A stretch of DNA of 64,000 nucleotides from Bacterioplanes sp965233665 (GTDB lineage Bacteria > Pseudomonadota > Gammaproteobacteria > Pseudomonadales > Oceanobacteraceae): contig CBDDTG010000064.1 in the NCBI GenBank assembly GCA_965233665.1, positions 1 through 64,000 of the forward strand, read 5' to 3'. Below, piece by piece: positions 42,006 to 50,786 of this stretch. The position numbers and the translations under genes are program-made. The notes under the pieces are model-generated. The model did not search any database, had not been told where the DNA came from, and saw nothing but the letters and a program-made list of their open reading frames with translations. Numbering within the stretch: the stretch's first letter is position 1; each line of letters opens with the position of its first letter.

Positions 42006-43607
42006 TTAGATGTTGTTGAACTGGTTAGAGGTGTTTTTCGCACCACCGGCTTTCAGTGCGCGATCGCCTGCATAGTACTCTTTGTGATCGTCACCAAGGT
42101 CAGAACCCGCCATGTTTTGGTGCTTAACGCACGCAATGCCTTGACGGATTTCTTTACGCTGAACGCCTTCAACGTAACCCAGCATGCCTTGCTCACCGAA
42201 GTACTCTTTGGCCAAGTTATCAACCGACAGAGCGGTAGTGTGGTAAGTCGGCAGAGTGATCAGGTGGTGGAACACGTTCGCTTCACGAGAGCAATCTGCT
42301 TGGAAAGTCTTAACGCGTGCATCGGCTTCTGCGGCCAGCTCAGAATCGTCGTAGTCAGCTGACATCAGACGGTCACGATCGTAGCTAGAAACGTCTTTGC
42401 CTTGTTCAACCCAAGAATCGAACACTTGCTGACGGAAGTTCAGCGTCCAGTTGAACGATGGCGAGTTGTTGTACACCAGCTTGGCATCAGGGTGTACTTT
42501 ACGTACTTCGTCCATCATGCCTTTGATCTCGTGTACGGTCGGAACCGCAGTTTCGATCCACAGCAGGTCAGCGCCAGCATTGATCGCTTCGATGCAGTCG
42601 AATACGCAACGCTCATGGCCAGTGCCCTGACGGAATTGGTACAGGCCAGATGCCAGACGCTTAGGACGCACCAGCTTGCCATCACGATTCAGCAGCACAT
42701 CGCCGTTTTTAACGTCTTCAACGTTTACTTCTTCAACGTCCAGGTAGGAGTTGTACACGTCGCCTTGGTCGCCTTGCTCGTTAACCACTGCGATTTCTTT
42801 GGTCAGGCCAGCACCTTCAGAGTCGGTACGAGCAACGATGATACCGTCGTCAACACCCAGCTCCAGGAAGGCGTAGCGCAGAGCGCGCAGCTTAGCGTGG
42901 AAGTCTTCGTGTGGCACGGTCACTTTACCGTCTTGGTGGCCACATTGCTTCTCGTCCGCTACCTGGTTTTCGATCTGCAGTGCACAAGCACCGGCTTCGA
43001 TCATTTGCTTCGCCATCAGGTAAGTCGCTTCCGCGTTACCGAAACCGGCGTCGATGTCAGCGATGATAGGTACGATGTGCGTTTCGTAGTTGTCGATTTG
43101 ACCTTGGATTTCTGCTTCTTTCGCAGCATCACCTGCTTCACGTGCCGCATCCAGCGCACGGAATAAGCCACCCAGTTCACGTGCATCAGCTTGACGCAGG
43201 AAGGTGTACAGCTCGTTTACCAAGGATGCAACGGCAGTTTTTTCATGCATAGACTGGTCAGGCAGAGGACCAAATTCGCTGCGCAGAGCCGCAACCATCC
43301 AGCCAGACAGGTACAGGTAGCGACGCTTAGTAGTACCGAAGTGCTTTTTGATAGAGATCAGCTTTTGCTGACCAACAAAACCATGCCAGCAACCCAGAGA
43401 CTGAGTGTACAGCGACTTGTCTTTGTCGAACGCTGCCATGTCTTCGCGCATGATTTTGGCGGTGTAACGAGCGATGTCCAAGCCAGTTTTGAACTGGTTT
43501 TGCACACGCATACGCGCAACATACTCAGGGTTGATCTGATCCCAAGGGCTGCCTGCTGCTTCTTTCAGAGCCGCTGCCGCTTTGATTTCTTGTTGATAAA
43601 CTGACAT
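42006..43607 (-). CDS. aceA: isocitrate lyase (long form)
   Basis: A 533-residue glyoxylate-shunt enzyme splitting isocitrate into glyoxylate and succinate, needed on acetate or fatty acids. The catalytic Cys motif is 'KQCGH' (Lys220-His224), the variant of the long Pseudomonas-type enzymes, in place of the E. coli 'KKCGH'. 'IADIDAGFGNAEATYL' supplies Mg2+ ligands, and 'YNNSPSFNW' with 'TLPTYHTTALS' closes the active site. It is monocistronic. The 232-bp upstream gap holds its promoter, which was not assigned. Malate synthase is not in the window. Confidence 0.94.
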   Translation of the reverse strand: MSVYQQEIKAAAALKEAAGSPWDQINPEYVARMRVQNQFKTGLDIARYTAKIMREDMAAFDKDKSLYTQSLGCWHGFVGQQKLISIKKHFGTTKRRYLYLSGWMVAALRSEFGPLPDQSMHEKTAVASLVNELYTFLRQADARELGGLFRALDAAREAGDAAKEAEIQGQIDNYETHIVPIIADIDAGFGNAEATYLMAKQMIEAGACALQIENQVADEKQCGHQDGKVTVPHEDFHAKLRALRYAFLELGVDDGIIVARTDSEGAGLTKEIAVVNEQGDQGDVYNSYLDVEEVNVEDVKNGDVLLNRDGKLVRPKRLASGLYQFRQGTGHERCVFDCIEAINAGADLLWIETAVPTVHEIKGMMDEVRKVHPDAKLVYNNSPSFNWTLNFRQQVFDSWVEQGKDVSSYDRDRLMSADYDDSELAAEADARVKTFQADCSREANVFHHLITLPTYHTTALSVDNLAKEYFGEQGMLGYVEGVQRKEIRQGIACVKHQNMAGSDLGDDHKEYYAGDRALKAGGAKNTSNQFNNI

Positions 43608-43839
43608 GAGCCAATCCTTCAGTGATGTGTAGATGACGGCGATCTCCTCTACCCCACAGTTGGAGGAGCTCGCTGGCTGAAGGGCATATTAGAGAGTTGC
43701 CCCCCATAATTACAATCAATACGGTCAATGTCTGGTATTTTACGTATGAATATAGATAGGCATGGCAAGGGTTTATACGAGCCAAATCCGGGGAATTGCG
43801 CCCACATTGGCCGCACCCAACACCCGATAGGAGGTCTAT

Positions 43840-44127
43840 TTAGCGCTGCTGCCACCAGCGCATTACCTGACGCCAAACGGGCTGCAAGCGCTGCTCACGG
43901 CTCAAAAAATGCTCCGCTTGAAAAAAGGCATTGACCAAATGGCCAGGGCTGGGGGCATAGCCATAGCGCAGGCGCCAGTAGCGTTCGGCTTCGAACTGCA
44001 ATTGCAGATAAAGGCGGTCGTAATCGGTATTGCCGTCGTAGCTCATCTCCTGCGGCGGCAAAGGGTGCTTTCGCAGGGCATCAACAAACCATTGCACTAA
44101 GGCTTCGGGGGGGTGATTGATGGCCAT
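43840..44127 (-). CDS. small conserved-looking protein of unknown function
   Basis: A 95-residue basic protein with no signal peptide or membrane span. It is rich in Trp, Tyr, Arg and Gln ('YLQLQFEAERYWRLRYGYAP', 'PVWRQVMRWWQQR'). I do not recognise a family. It is probably real: the ATG has AGGAGG 6 bp upstream, and it begins 9 bp after the flavoprotein gene on the same strand, as a second gene of that operon. Confidence 0.6.
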   Translation of the reverse strand: MAINHPPEALVQWFVDALRKHPLPPQEMSYDGNTDYDRLYLQLQFEAERYWRLRYGYAPSPGHLVNAFFQAEHFLSREQRLQPVWRQVMRWWQQR

Positions 44128-44136
44128 ATCATCCTC

Positions 44137-45327
44137 CTACAAATGCTGAGCACAGGCATAAGCGCTAGACCAAGCCCACTGAAAGTTAAAGCCACCCAGG
44201 TGGCCCGTCACGTCCACCACCTCGCCAATAAAATACAAACCAGGCTGGCGTTTGCTCTCTAGGGTTTTAGACGATAGCTCATCTGTATCCACCCCACCCA
44301 GGGCCACCTCGGCGGTGCGATACCCTTCTGTACCCGATGGTTTGACCTGCCATTGGTGCAGTTGTTGCGCCAGCGCGTCCATTTGCTCGCCATTTAAACC
44401 GGCCAGGCTGGTCGTGGCGTCGCACACAGATTGCAGTGCCAGCCATTGCTCAGCAAAGCGCTGGGTGGTTTTTTCCGCCAACCACTGGCGCACGCTTAAA
44501 CGCGGCCTTTCGTGCTGCAACTGGCGCAGCTCTTGGGCGCTGTCACTGCCTGGCAGAAGATTTACGCGCACGGCATCACCCGGCTGCCAATAGGAGGAAA
44601 TCTGTAACATCGCCGGGCCACTCAGGCCACGGTGGGTAAACAGCATGTCTTCATCAAAATAGGCGTCGTTGCACTCGACATTAACCGCCAACGATGTGCC
44701 CGATAGCGCCTGACACAGAGGCCGCAGTTGATCTGTGATGGTGAAGGGCACGAGTCCTGCGCGGTGTGGGTACACGCGCAAGCCAAACTGCTGCGCCAGT
44801 TGATAGCCAAAGCCCGTGGCGCCCAGCGTTGGGATCGAGGGCCCGCCAGTGGCCACCACCATCTTCGAAGCGCGATAGCTGTGCTCACCGCCTTGCACTT
44901 GATAATACTCGCCATCGTGCTGCACCTCGGTCACCGGTACTTCTAAGCGCACCACGGCACCATGCTGCTGACACTGATCGAGCAGCATGGCCACAATGTG
45001 CTTGGCTTTATCGTCGCAAAACAGCTGCCCCAGCTTTTTCTCGTGATAGGCAATGCCGTACTGCTCCACCAAGGCGATGAAGTCCCATTGGCTGTACTGG
45101 CTCAGGGCCGATTTGCAAAAGTGCGGATTATGACTGAGGTAGCAACTGGGCTCGATGTAGTAGTTGGTGAAATTACAGCGACCGCCACCGGACATCAGGA
45201 TTTTTTTGCCCGGTTTATTGGCATGCTCCAGCACCTGCACGGAAAGCCCACGGCTCGCCGCTTGGGCAGCACAAAACAAGCCGGCAGCGCCAGCACCTAA
45301 CACAATGACATCGGATTCATACAGCAT
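44137..45327 (-). CDS. NAD(P)/FAD-dependent oxidoreductase, HI0933/BaiN family
   Basis: A 396-residue soluble flavoprotein. The FAD-binding dinucleotide fold opens the protein: 'DVIVLGAGAAGLFCAAQAASRG' (residues 6-27), then 'GKKILMSGGGRCNFTN', the HI0933-family signature. The C-terminal part ends 'KRQPGLYFIGEVVDVTGHLGGFNFQWAWSSAYACAQ', the second FAD contact, with the GGFNxQWA motif. Members are poorly characterised reductases; the name BaiN comes from bile-acid dehydroxylating bacteria and need not apply here. Forms an operon with the small ORF downstream. Confidence 0.87.
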   Translation of the reverse strand: MLYESDVIVLGAGAAGLFCAAQAASRGLSVQVLEHANKPGKKILMSGGGRCNFTNYYIEPSCYLSHNPHFCKSALSQYSQWDFIALVEQYGIAYHEKKLGQLFCDDKAKHIVAMLLDQCQQHGAVVRLEVPVTEVQHDGEYYQVQGGEHSYRASKMVVATGGPSIPTLGATGFGYQLAQQFGLRVYPHRAGLVPFTITDQLRPLCQALSGTSLAVNVECNDAYFDEDMLFTHRGLSGPAMLQISSYWQPGDAVRVNLLPGSDSAQELRQLQHERPRLSVRQWLAEKTTQRFAEQWLALQSVCDATTSLAGLNGEQMDALAQQLHQWQVKPSGTEGYRTAEVALGGVDTDELSSKTLESKRQPGLYFIGEVVDVTGHLGGFNFQWAWSSAYACAQHL

Positions 45328-45449
45328 GGAAGACTATTCGTTGGTGGAAAAAACAGCGGCTGCTATTATGCCCGCTCGCCAGGGCCTAGGGCCATCGGGT
45401 TTTATCCCATGCAGCGCTCTGGCAGGTTGAACAATGGGGAATGACCATC

Positions 45450-46277
45450 ATGGAGCTATTTGATCGTGCCGGCCTGATGCAGGCGACGGGGCTGACACCA
45501 CGCAAACTGGCGTTATTGCTGCGGCTATTAAAAGGGCCGACGCTGGATAACATCTACCGTCAGTTGGATGCCAAAGAAGGCATCGACATGATCGAAGAAG
45601 CTCTTAATCATTTGGGCATAGAGCTGGCCTACGATGCCGACGCTCTGGCGGCAGCCCTGCCGCAAGATGGCCCCTTTATTACCGTCTCCAATCATCCATT
45701 TGGTTTTCTCGACGGTATTATTTTGCTGTTAATCGTCGGCCGCCAGCGGCCACAGTTTCGCGCCGTGGCGAATTTTTTGCTGAGCTATTTTGCGCCCATC
45801 TCGGATTTATTCATCACCGTTAATCCGTTTGAAAAAGGCGGTCCGCGCGGTATGAATGGCATGCGCAAATCCCTCACTCAATTAGAGCAAGGCTTAGGGC
45901 TGGGTGTCTTTCCCGCCGGCGAGGTATCGACCTGGTATAAGGGACAACAAGGCATTGAGGACCGAGAGTGGTCATTGTCGACCATGCGCATGATTATGAA
46001 AGCACAGGTGCCTGTGATTCCGGTCTACTTTCACGGCCACAATAGCCGTAGTTTTCATGTATTGGGGAAAATTCACCCGGCTCTGCGCACTCTGCGCATT
46101 CCAGCGGAATTTTTGAAAAAGCGTAACAGTGTGATTCAGCTAGGCATTGGCGAGCGCTTGGAGTGGTCACAGCTAGCGCAGTACCAAAGCGCCGCTGAAC
46201 TGCGCGATTTTTTACGCCAGCAAACCTATGCCCAAGCGCACACCTTGCCAGACTTAAGCCAGCACCTCAGCCGCTAA
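45450..46277 (+). CDS. lysophospholipid acyltransferase family protein
   Basis: A 275-residue membrane-associated acyltransferase of the PlsC/LPLAT superfamily. The catalytic motif is a variant of HX4D: 'VSNHPFGFLDGIILL' (about residues 78-92). The second motif 'FEKGGPRGMNGMRKSL' and third 'GLGVFPAGEVS' complete the acceptor pocket. The ATG at 45450 is chosen because GGGGA ends 9 bp before it; the ATG at 45441 has no spacing. Its acyl acceptor is unknown; relatives act on lyso-ornithine lipids or lysophosphatidic acid. It overlaps the rnhB end by 24 bp in a tail-to-tail arrangement. Confidence 0.78.
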   Translation: MELFDRAGLMQATGLTPRKLALLLRLLKGPTLDNIYRQLDAKEGIDMIEEALNHLGIELAYDADALAAALPQDGPFITVSNHPFGFLDGIILLLIVGRQRPQFRAVANFLLSYFAPISDLFITVNPFEKGGPRGMNGMRKSLTQLEQGLGLGVFPAGEVSTWYKGQQGIEDREWSLSTMRMIMKAQVPVIPVYFHGHNSRSFHVLGKIHPALRTLRIPAEFLKKRNSVIQLGIGERLEWSQLAQYQSAAELRDFLRQQTYAQAHTLPDLSQHLSR

Positions 46278-46874
46278 CGCCTTTTTAACCGGTGCGTAAC
46301 TGCGACGGTGAATGGCACAGGGGCCTAAGCGCATTAAAGCTTCCAGATGCGCTTTGGTGCCATAGCCCTTGTGCTTAGCAAAACCGTAACCTGGATATTG
46401 CTCATCCAGCAGTAACATTTCACGATCGCGCTGCACCTTAGCCAAAATAGAGGCGGCAGCGATGCTTGCCACTAAGGCATCGCCTTTAATAATGGCGGTG
46501 GCGTCCATATCGAGTTCGGGCAAGCGATTGCCATCAATTAGCGCATGCTCACAACGCAGCTGCAGCCCCGCCACCGCACGACTCATGGCGAGCATGCGGG
46601 CTTGCAATATATTTAAGCGATCAATTTCTTCGACTGTGGCACGGGCGATGCAAAAATCCAAAGCCTGGGTGCAGATTGGCTCAAACAATTGCTCGCGTTT
46701 TTTTTCGCTGATTTTTTTCGAATCAGTCAAGCCGGCCGGAATATTGGCCGGATCAAGAATGACGGCAGCCGCGACAACATCGCCACACAAAGGCCCAGCG
46801 CCGGCTTCATCGACACCACAATACAGTAGGCCAGCGTCAATCAGTTGGGCCTCAGCCGCAATCAAATCAGTCAT
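46254..46874 (-). CDS. rnhB: ribonuclease HII
   Basis: A 206-residue enzyme that removes ribonucleotides and RNA primers in DNA-RNA hybrids. The ATG at 46874 is chosen; the upstream open frame belongs to lpxB. The active-site carboxylates are visible: 'CGVDEAGAGPLCGDV' (Asp-Glu pair), 'HALIDGNRLPEL' (Asp) and 'KGDALVASIAAASILAKVQRD' (Asp). It overlaps lpxB by 8 bp. In E. coli dnaE follows; here the operon ends in a convergent acyltransferase gene. Confidence 0.94.
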   Translation of the reverse strand: MTDLIAAEAQLIDAGLLYCGVDEAGAGPLCGDVVAAAVILDPANIPAGLTDSKKISEKKREQLFEPICTQALDFCIARATVEEIDRLNILQARMLAMSRAVAGLQLRCEHALIDGNRLPELDMDATAIIKGDALVASIAAASILAKVQRDREMLLLDEQYPGYGFAKHKGYGTKAHLEALMRLGPCAIHRRSYAPVKKALAAEVLA

Positions 46875-48006
46875 GATGTTCCAGCAATTCCGCCACGGCA
46901 GCCGCTGCTTGCTGATCAGCATCGCGACGCAATTGGCGGTGAATAAACATAAAGGTTTCGTGCAATTGCGACAGTGCATCACTGTCTTGCAAACGCACCA
47001 ATAACGCATCGGCCAAATTGGCTGGGGTGGCTTGCAACTGGATTAGCTCCGGCACCACTTCGCGCCCAGCCAATAGATTGGGCAGCGAAATATAGGGCTG
47101 TGTGACCAAGCGTTTTAAAATATGGTAAGTCAAAGGTGCAACAATGTAGCTCACCACCATCGGCTTTTTCAGCAGCATGGCCTCTAAAGTGGCGGTGCCA
47201 GACGCCAGCAGCACGACGTCTGCTGCGGTCATGCAGGTATGCGATTGCCCTAGCACCACCGTCACCGGCAGCGGAATGGCAAACTCCGCCAATAACTGCT
47301 CAATTTGATTGCGACGTTCAACGCTGGCAGCAGGAATAATAAAGTGCAAATCATTGCGCACCCGCAGCATGCGCTGCGCGGTTTCTAAAAATAAGTTGCC
47401 CAAGCGTTCGACTTCGCTGCTGCGACTGCCCGGCATCAAACACACCAGTGCTTTATCTTGCGGCAAATCCAGTGCCGTACGTGCCGGCACCGGATTAGTA
47501 TCCAGCGCAATTTTATCGGCCAAATGATGGCCAACAAAGCGCACCGGTACCTGATGGCGCTCATAGAACTGCGCTTCAAACGGAAACAGCGTCAGCATTA
47601 AATCGCAGGCTTTGGCTATTTTTTCAACGCGCTTTTCTCGCCAGGCCCAAACCGAGGGGCTGACGTAATGCACGGTTTTAATGCCGTGCTGGCGCAGCTT
47701 TTGCTCTAGAGTGAGGTTAAAATCCGGTGCATCAATGCCAACAAAGACATCCGGTGGATCTTGGCGCCAGCGCTTAATTAAATTGCGGCGTACCGCCAGC
47801 AGCTCAAATAAACGCCCCAATACTTCAACCAGCCCCATCACTGACAGGCGCTCCATCGGCACGAAGCTGGTCATGCCTTGTGCCTGCATTAAAGGGCCGC
47901 CAATGCCTTCAAAAGTGGCGTTAGGGTAGCGTTGTTTGAGGGCTTGAATCAGGCCAGCGCCGAGCATATCGCCCGACGTTTCACCGGCCACCAGGGCAAT
48001 GCGCAT
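46867..48006 (-). CDS. lpxB: lipid-A-disaccharide synthase
   Basis: A 379-residue peripheral membrane glycosyltransferase (GT19) that joins UDP-diacylglucosamine and lipid X to lipid A disaccharide. Motifs: 'ALVAGETSGDMLGAGLI' at the N-terminus, 'YVSPSVWAWREKRVEKI' (about residues 125-141) and 'CLMPGSRSSEVERL'. The start shares one base with the lpxA stop. Confidence 0.95.
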   Translation of the reverse strand: MRIALVAGETSGDMLGAGLIQALKQRYPNATFEGIGGPLMQAQGMTSFVPMERLSVMGLVEVLGRLFELLAVRRNLIKRWRQDPPDVFVGIDAPDFNLTLEQKLRQHGIKTVHYVSPSVWAWREKRVEKIAKACDLMLTLFPFEAQFYERHQVPVRFVGHHLADKIALDTNPVPARTALDLPQDKALVCLMPGSRSSEVERLGNLFLETAQRMLRVRNDLHFIIPAASVERRNQIEQLLAEFAIPLPVTVVLGQSHTCMTAADVVLLASGTATLEAMLLKKPMVVSYIVAPLTYHILKRLVTQPYISLPNLLAGREVVPELIQLQATPANLADALLVRLQDSDALSQLHETFMFIHRQLRRDADQQAAAAVAELLEHHD

Positions 48007-48770
48007 TAACGAATAATTCCCCGCTTGGCCGCCTCGAGTGTTTGCAGCAATAACTGCACTGCAGCGTCGTCATCGCGCTGCAAGGCCTCGATGGCTTCGG
48101 CCAGTGTTAAGCCCTGGCGATACAAGGTTTTATAAGCTTGGCGCACGCGTTGAATGCTGTCTTTAGCAAAACCGCGTCGACGCAGGCCTTCGACATTAAT
48201 GCCGTGTGGCTTGGCTGGATACCCCTGCGCCATGACATAGGCAGGAATGTCTTTTAACACCACAGTGCCCGCCCCACACATGGAGTGCGAGCCAATCAGG
48301 CAATGCTGATGCACTTGCGTAGCGCCGCCTAAAATCACCCAGTCACCAATATGAACATGGCCAGCCAGGTTGGTGTCGTTGGCAAAAATACCATGATCGC
48401 CAATCACCACATCGTGGGCAACGTGCACATTGACCATGAATAAATTGTCGCTGCCGACTTGGGTGTGGCCGTTATCTTGAACCGTGCCACGGTGAAAGGT
48501 ACAGGCTTCACGAATGACGTTATTGTCGCCAATGCTCAGCGTGGTGCGTTCACCGGCATATTTTTTGTCTTGGCAGTCTTCGCCGATGGAGGCGAACTGA
48601 AATATGCGGTTATTACGACCAATTTGGGTAGGCCCCTTAATGACCACGTGCGGGCCAACCACCGTGCCGGCGCCAATTTCGACGTCGGCACCAATAATAC
48701 TGAAGGGGCCGACTTCGACATCGTCGGCTAATGAAGCAGCGGGATCGACAATGGCACTCGGGTGAATCAT
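48006..48770 (-). CDS. lpxA: UDP-N-acetylglucosamine O-acyltransferase
   Basis: The first enzyme of lipid A synthesis, 254 residues. A left-handed beta-helix of hexapeptide repeats, for example 'VEVGPFSIIGADVEIGAGTVVGPHVVI', is followed by 'TFHRGTVQDNGHTQVGSDN' with the catalytic His. A C-terminal helical part starts near 'GLRRRGFAKDSIQRVRQAYKTLYRQG'. Overlaps fabZ by 4 bp (ATGA). Confidence 0.95.
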   Translation of the reverse strand: MIHPSAIVDPAASLADDVEVGPFSIIGADVEIGAGTVVGPHVVIKGPTQIGRNNRIFQFASIGEDCQDKKYAGERTTLSIGDNNVIREACTFHRGTVQDNGHTQVGSDNLFMVNVHVAHDVVIGDHGIFANDTNLAGHVHIGDWVILGGATQVHQHCLIGSHSMCGAGTVVLKDIPAYVMAQGYPAKPHGINVEGLRRRGFAKDSIQRVRQAYKTLYRQGLTLAEAIEALQRDDDAAVQLLLQTLEAAKRGIIR

Positions 48771-49231
48771 GTCAGCTCCAGTTCACGCTCGGCGCAGGTG
48801 ACATCCGCCTGACAAGCAATGGCACCATCCACCAGTGCGCGACAAGCAAACTTCCAAATACCGCGACGACCGCCCATGAAACGAGCTTCCAGTACCACTT
48901 GATCGCCTGGCACAATCGGTCGCTTAAAACGCACGTTATCTGCCCCGGCAAAATAATACAGAGTGGACGGCGTACGCTGATCGCCCAGCATGCTCAGCCC
49001 CAATAAGCCAGCGGCTTGCGCCATGGCTTCTAACGTTAATACACCCGGCATAATTGGGTGGCCGGGAAAGTGACCATTAAAGAACTCTTCATTAATGGTT
49101 ACGTTTTTCAGGGCGCGAATCACCGCCCCCTCTTCATCATCCAGATTTATGGATTGCACCCGATCGACCAGCAAAAACGGATAACGATGGGGTAAAAATT
49201 CCTGAATTTGCTGTACGGTTTCCAGGGACAT
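48767..49231 (-). CDS. fabZ: 3-hydroxyacyl-[acyl-carrier-protein] dehydratase FabZ
   Basis: A 154-residue hot-dog-fold dehydratase of fatty-acid elongation. The ATG at 49231 is chosen because it shares one base with the lpxD stop (TGATG). The catalytic motif is 'NGHFPGHPIMPGVLTLEAMAQAAG' with the active His and Glu. 'FLPHRYPFLLVDRV' is the N-terminal family mark. Confidence 0.95.
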   Translation of the reverse strand: MSLETVQQIQEFLPHRYPFLLVDRVQSINLDDEEGAVIRALKNVTINEEFFNGHFPGHPIMPGVLTLEAMAQAAGLLGLSMLGDQRTPSTLYYFAGADNVRFKRPIVPGDQVVLEARFMGGRRGIWKFACRALVDGAIACQADVTCAERELELT

Positions 49232-50253
49232 CAAGCTTCACCTTCTTGGCGTTTCTCTAACTGTTGCAGCCGCTTGGCCATTGAATCCAGTTGTCGGAAG
49301 CGCGTCGCACTGCGACGCCACTCTTTCAGTGGCATCTGAGCCGTGCCAGAAGCATAAACGCCTGGCTCATCGATCGACTTACTGATCAAAGCCATGGCCG
49401 CAATATGACTGCCATCAGCAATGCTTAGGTGACCGGATAACCCTGCGCCGCCAGCCAGAGTACAACCCGCGCCCACTTGGGTGCTGCCAGCAATGCCTGC
49501 ACACGCAGCGATGGCAGTGCCTTCGCCGATGCTGACGTTATGGGCAACCTGAATCAGATTATCGAGGATGGCGCCATCAGCAATCACGGTGTCTTCCAGC
49601 GCACCACGATCGACGCAGGTATTGGCACCGATTTCAACGTCGCTGCCAATCCGTACACCACCAAGCTGTGCGATTTTATGCCAGCGGCCAGCGTCTGGTG
49701 CAAAGCCAAAGCCATCCGCCCCCAGCACAGCACCGGAATGAACGGTGCAGCGATCACCCAACGCCACATCATGGTAAAGCGTCACATTCGCCGCCAGGCG
49801 ACAGTTTTGCCCCAATGTACAGTGATCGCCGATCACGGTACCTGGGCCAATTTCACTGCCAGCACCAATGTACACATGCTCACCAATCACCACATTGGCT
49901 GCCACCCGGACATCGTCAGCTAATTGTGCCGTGCCCGCGACCACCGCCGAAGGGTGCACCCCGGCGGCAACATGCGGTCGGTTATCAAACAGCTGGGTCG
50001 CCCGAGCAAACGCCAGATACGGGTTGTCTGCCAACAAGGCAATGCCCGCAACGTCTTCGGCTTGTTCCGGCGCAACGATCACCGCCGCCGCCTGGGTGTT
50101 AGCCAGATGCCGACGATAGCTGTCATTGGCCAGGAAACTCACGTCACCAGGACCCGCCGCTGTCAGTGTGTTTACACCTTGAATGATGATATCGCCGCCT
50201 TGGGTAAGGCGGGCACCGATTTGCTCCGCCAGGTCAGCCAACGTCAGTTGCAT
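49231..50253 (-). CDS. lpxD: UDP-3-O-(3-hydroxyacyl)glucosamine N-acyltransferase
   Basis: The third step of lipid A synthesis; 340 residues. The N-terminal uridine-binding domain (to about residue 100) is followed by a hexapeptide beta-helix ('ANVVIGEHVYIGAGSEIGPGTVIGDHC') and a helical C-terminus rich in Arg/Gln. The catalytic His lies in 'NLIQVAHNVSIG'. It follows skp by 12 bp. Confidence 0.95.
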   Translation of the reverse strand: MQLTLADLAEQIGARLTQGGDIIIQGVNTLTAAGPGDVSFLANDSYRRHLANTQAAAVIVAPEQAEDVAGIALLADNPYLAFARATQLFDNRPHVAAGVHPSAVVAGTAQLADDVRVAANVVIGEHVYIGAGSEIGPGTVIGDHCTLGQNCRLAANVTLYHDVALGDRCTVHSGAVLGADGFGFAPDAGRWHKIAQLGGVRIGSDVEIGANTCVDRGALEDTVIADGAILDNLIQVAHNVSIGEGTAIAACAGIAGSTQVGAGCTLAGGAGLSGHLSIADGSHIAAMALISKSIDEPGVYASGTAQMPLKEWRRSATRFRQLDSMAKRLQQLEKRQEGEA

Positions 50254-50265
50254 ACCGCCCCCGGC

Positions 50266-50760
50266 TCAATTTTCAGCGTTCAGTCGTTCCAACAATGGTT
50301 TGGTCAGGTCGACTTGCGGCGTGGCATACACCACAGCGCCGGCCTGAAGCACGACATCATACTCGCCCTCTTCGATAATTGCTTTAAGCAACTTCTCAAC
50401 ATTGGGCAATTGTGTTTGGAAAAATTCGCGCTTCCAACGCTGCTCCAGTTTCTGCAATTTCTGGCCAAAGAACTGAAACTCAGAGCGCTTTTCTTCGAAC
50501 TCTTTTGCCAGCTTACGGGCCTCGTCTTCGCTCATAAAGTCGGCATTTTTCTCACGCTTTTCCTGCAGTGCACGCAGATCCGACTCTAGCGATTTGAGCT
50601 TGCTGATATCGCTGCTGTTATCCTGCTCAAACGCTTTGATGGAGTTTTTGGCCGCATCCGACAAAAACACTGCGCGCTCCATGTCTACCACGGCAACCTT
50701 GCTCGCTGCCACGGCAGTATTCATCATCAGCCCCAGGGCTACCATTAACATCCAACGCAT
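50266..50760 (-). CDS. skp: periplasmic chaperone Skp/OmpH
   Basis: A 164-residue periplasmic holdase for unfolded outer-membrane proteins. Signal peptide to about 'AVAA-SK'. The body is a long charged coiled coil ('SKLKSLESDLRALQEKREKNADFMSEDEARKLAKEFEEKRSEF' shows the heptads) with a small beta body. It lies between bamA (26 bp) and lpxD (12 bp). Confidence 0.93.
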   Translation of the reverse strand: MRWMLMVALGLMMNTAVAASKVAVVDMERAVFLSDAAKNSIKAFEQDNSSDISKLKSLESDLRALQEKREKNADFMSEDEARKLAKEFEEKRSEFQFFGQKLQKLEQRWKREFFQTQLPNVEKLLKAIIEEGEYDVVLQAGAVVYATPQVDLTKPLLERLNAEN

Positions 50761-50786
50761 GCATTTGCTCCTTGGTTATTGTGTAG

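Noticed and set aside
42402..43166. Open frame of 254 codons antisense to aceA
   Set aside because: It is the complement of a highly conserved enzyme gene; the translation is rich in Val, His and Phe with no recognisable domain.
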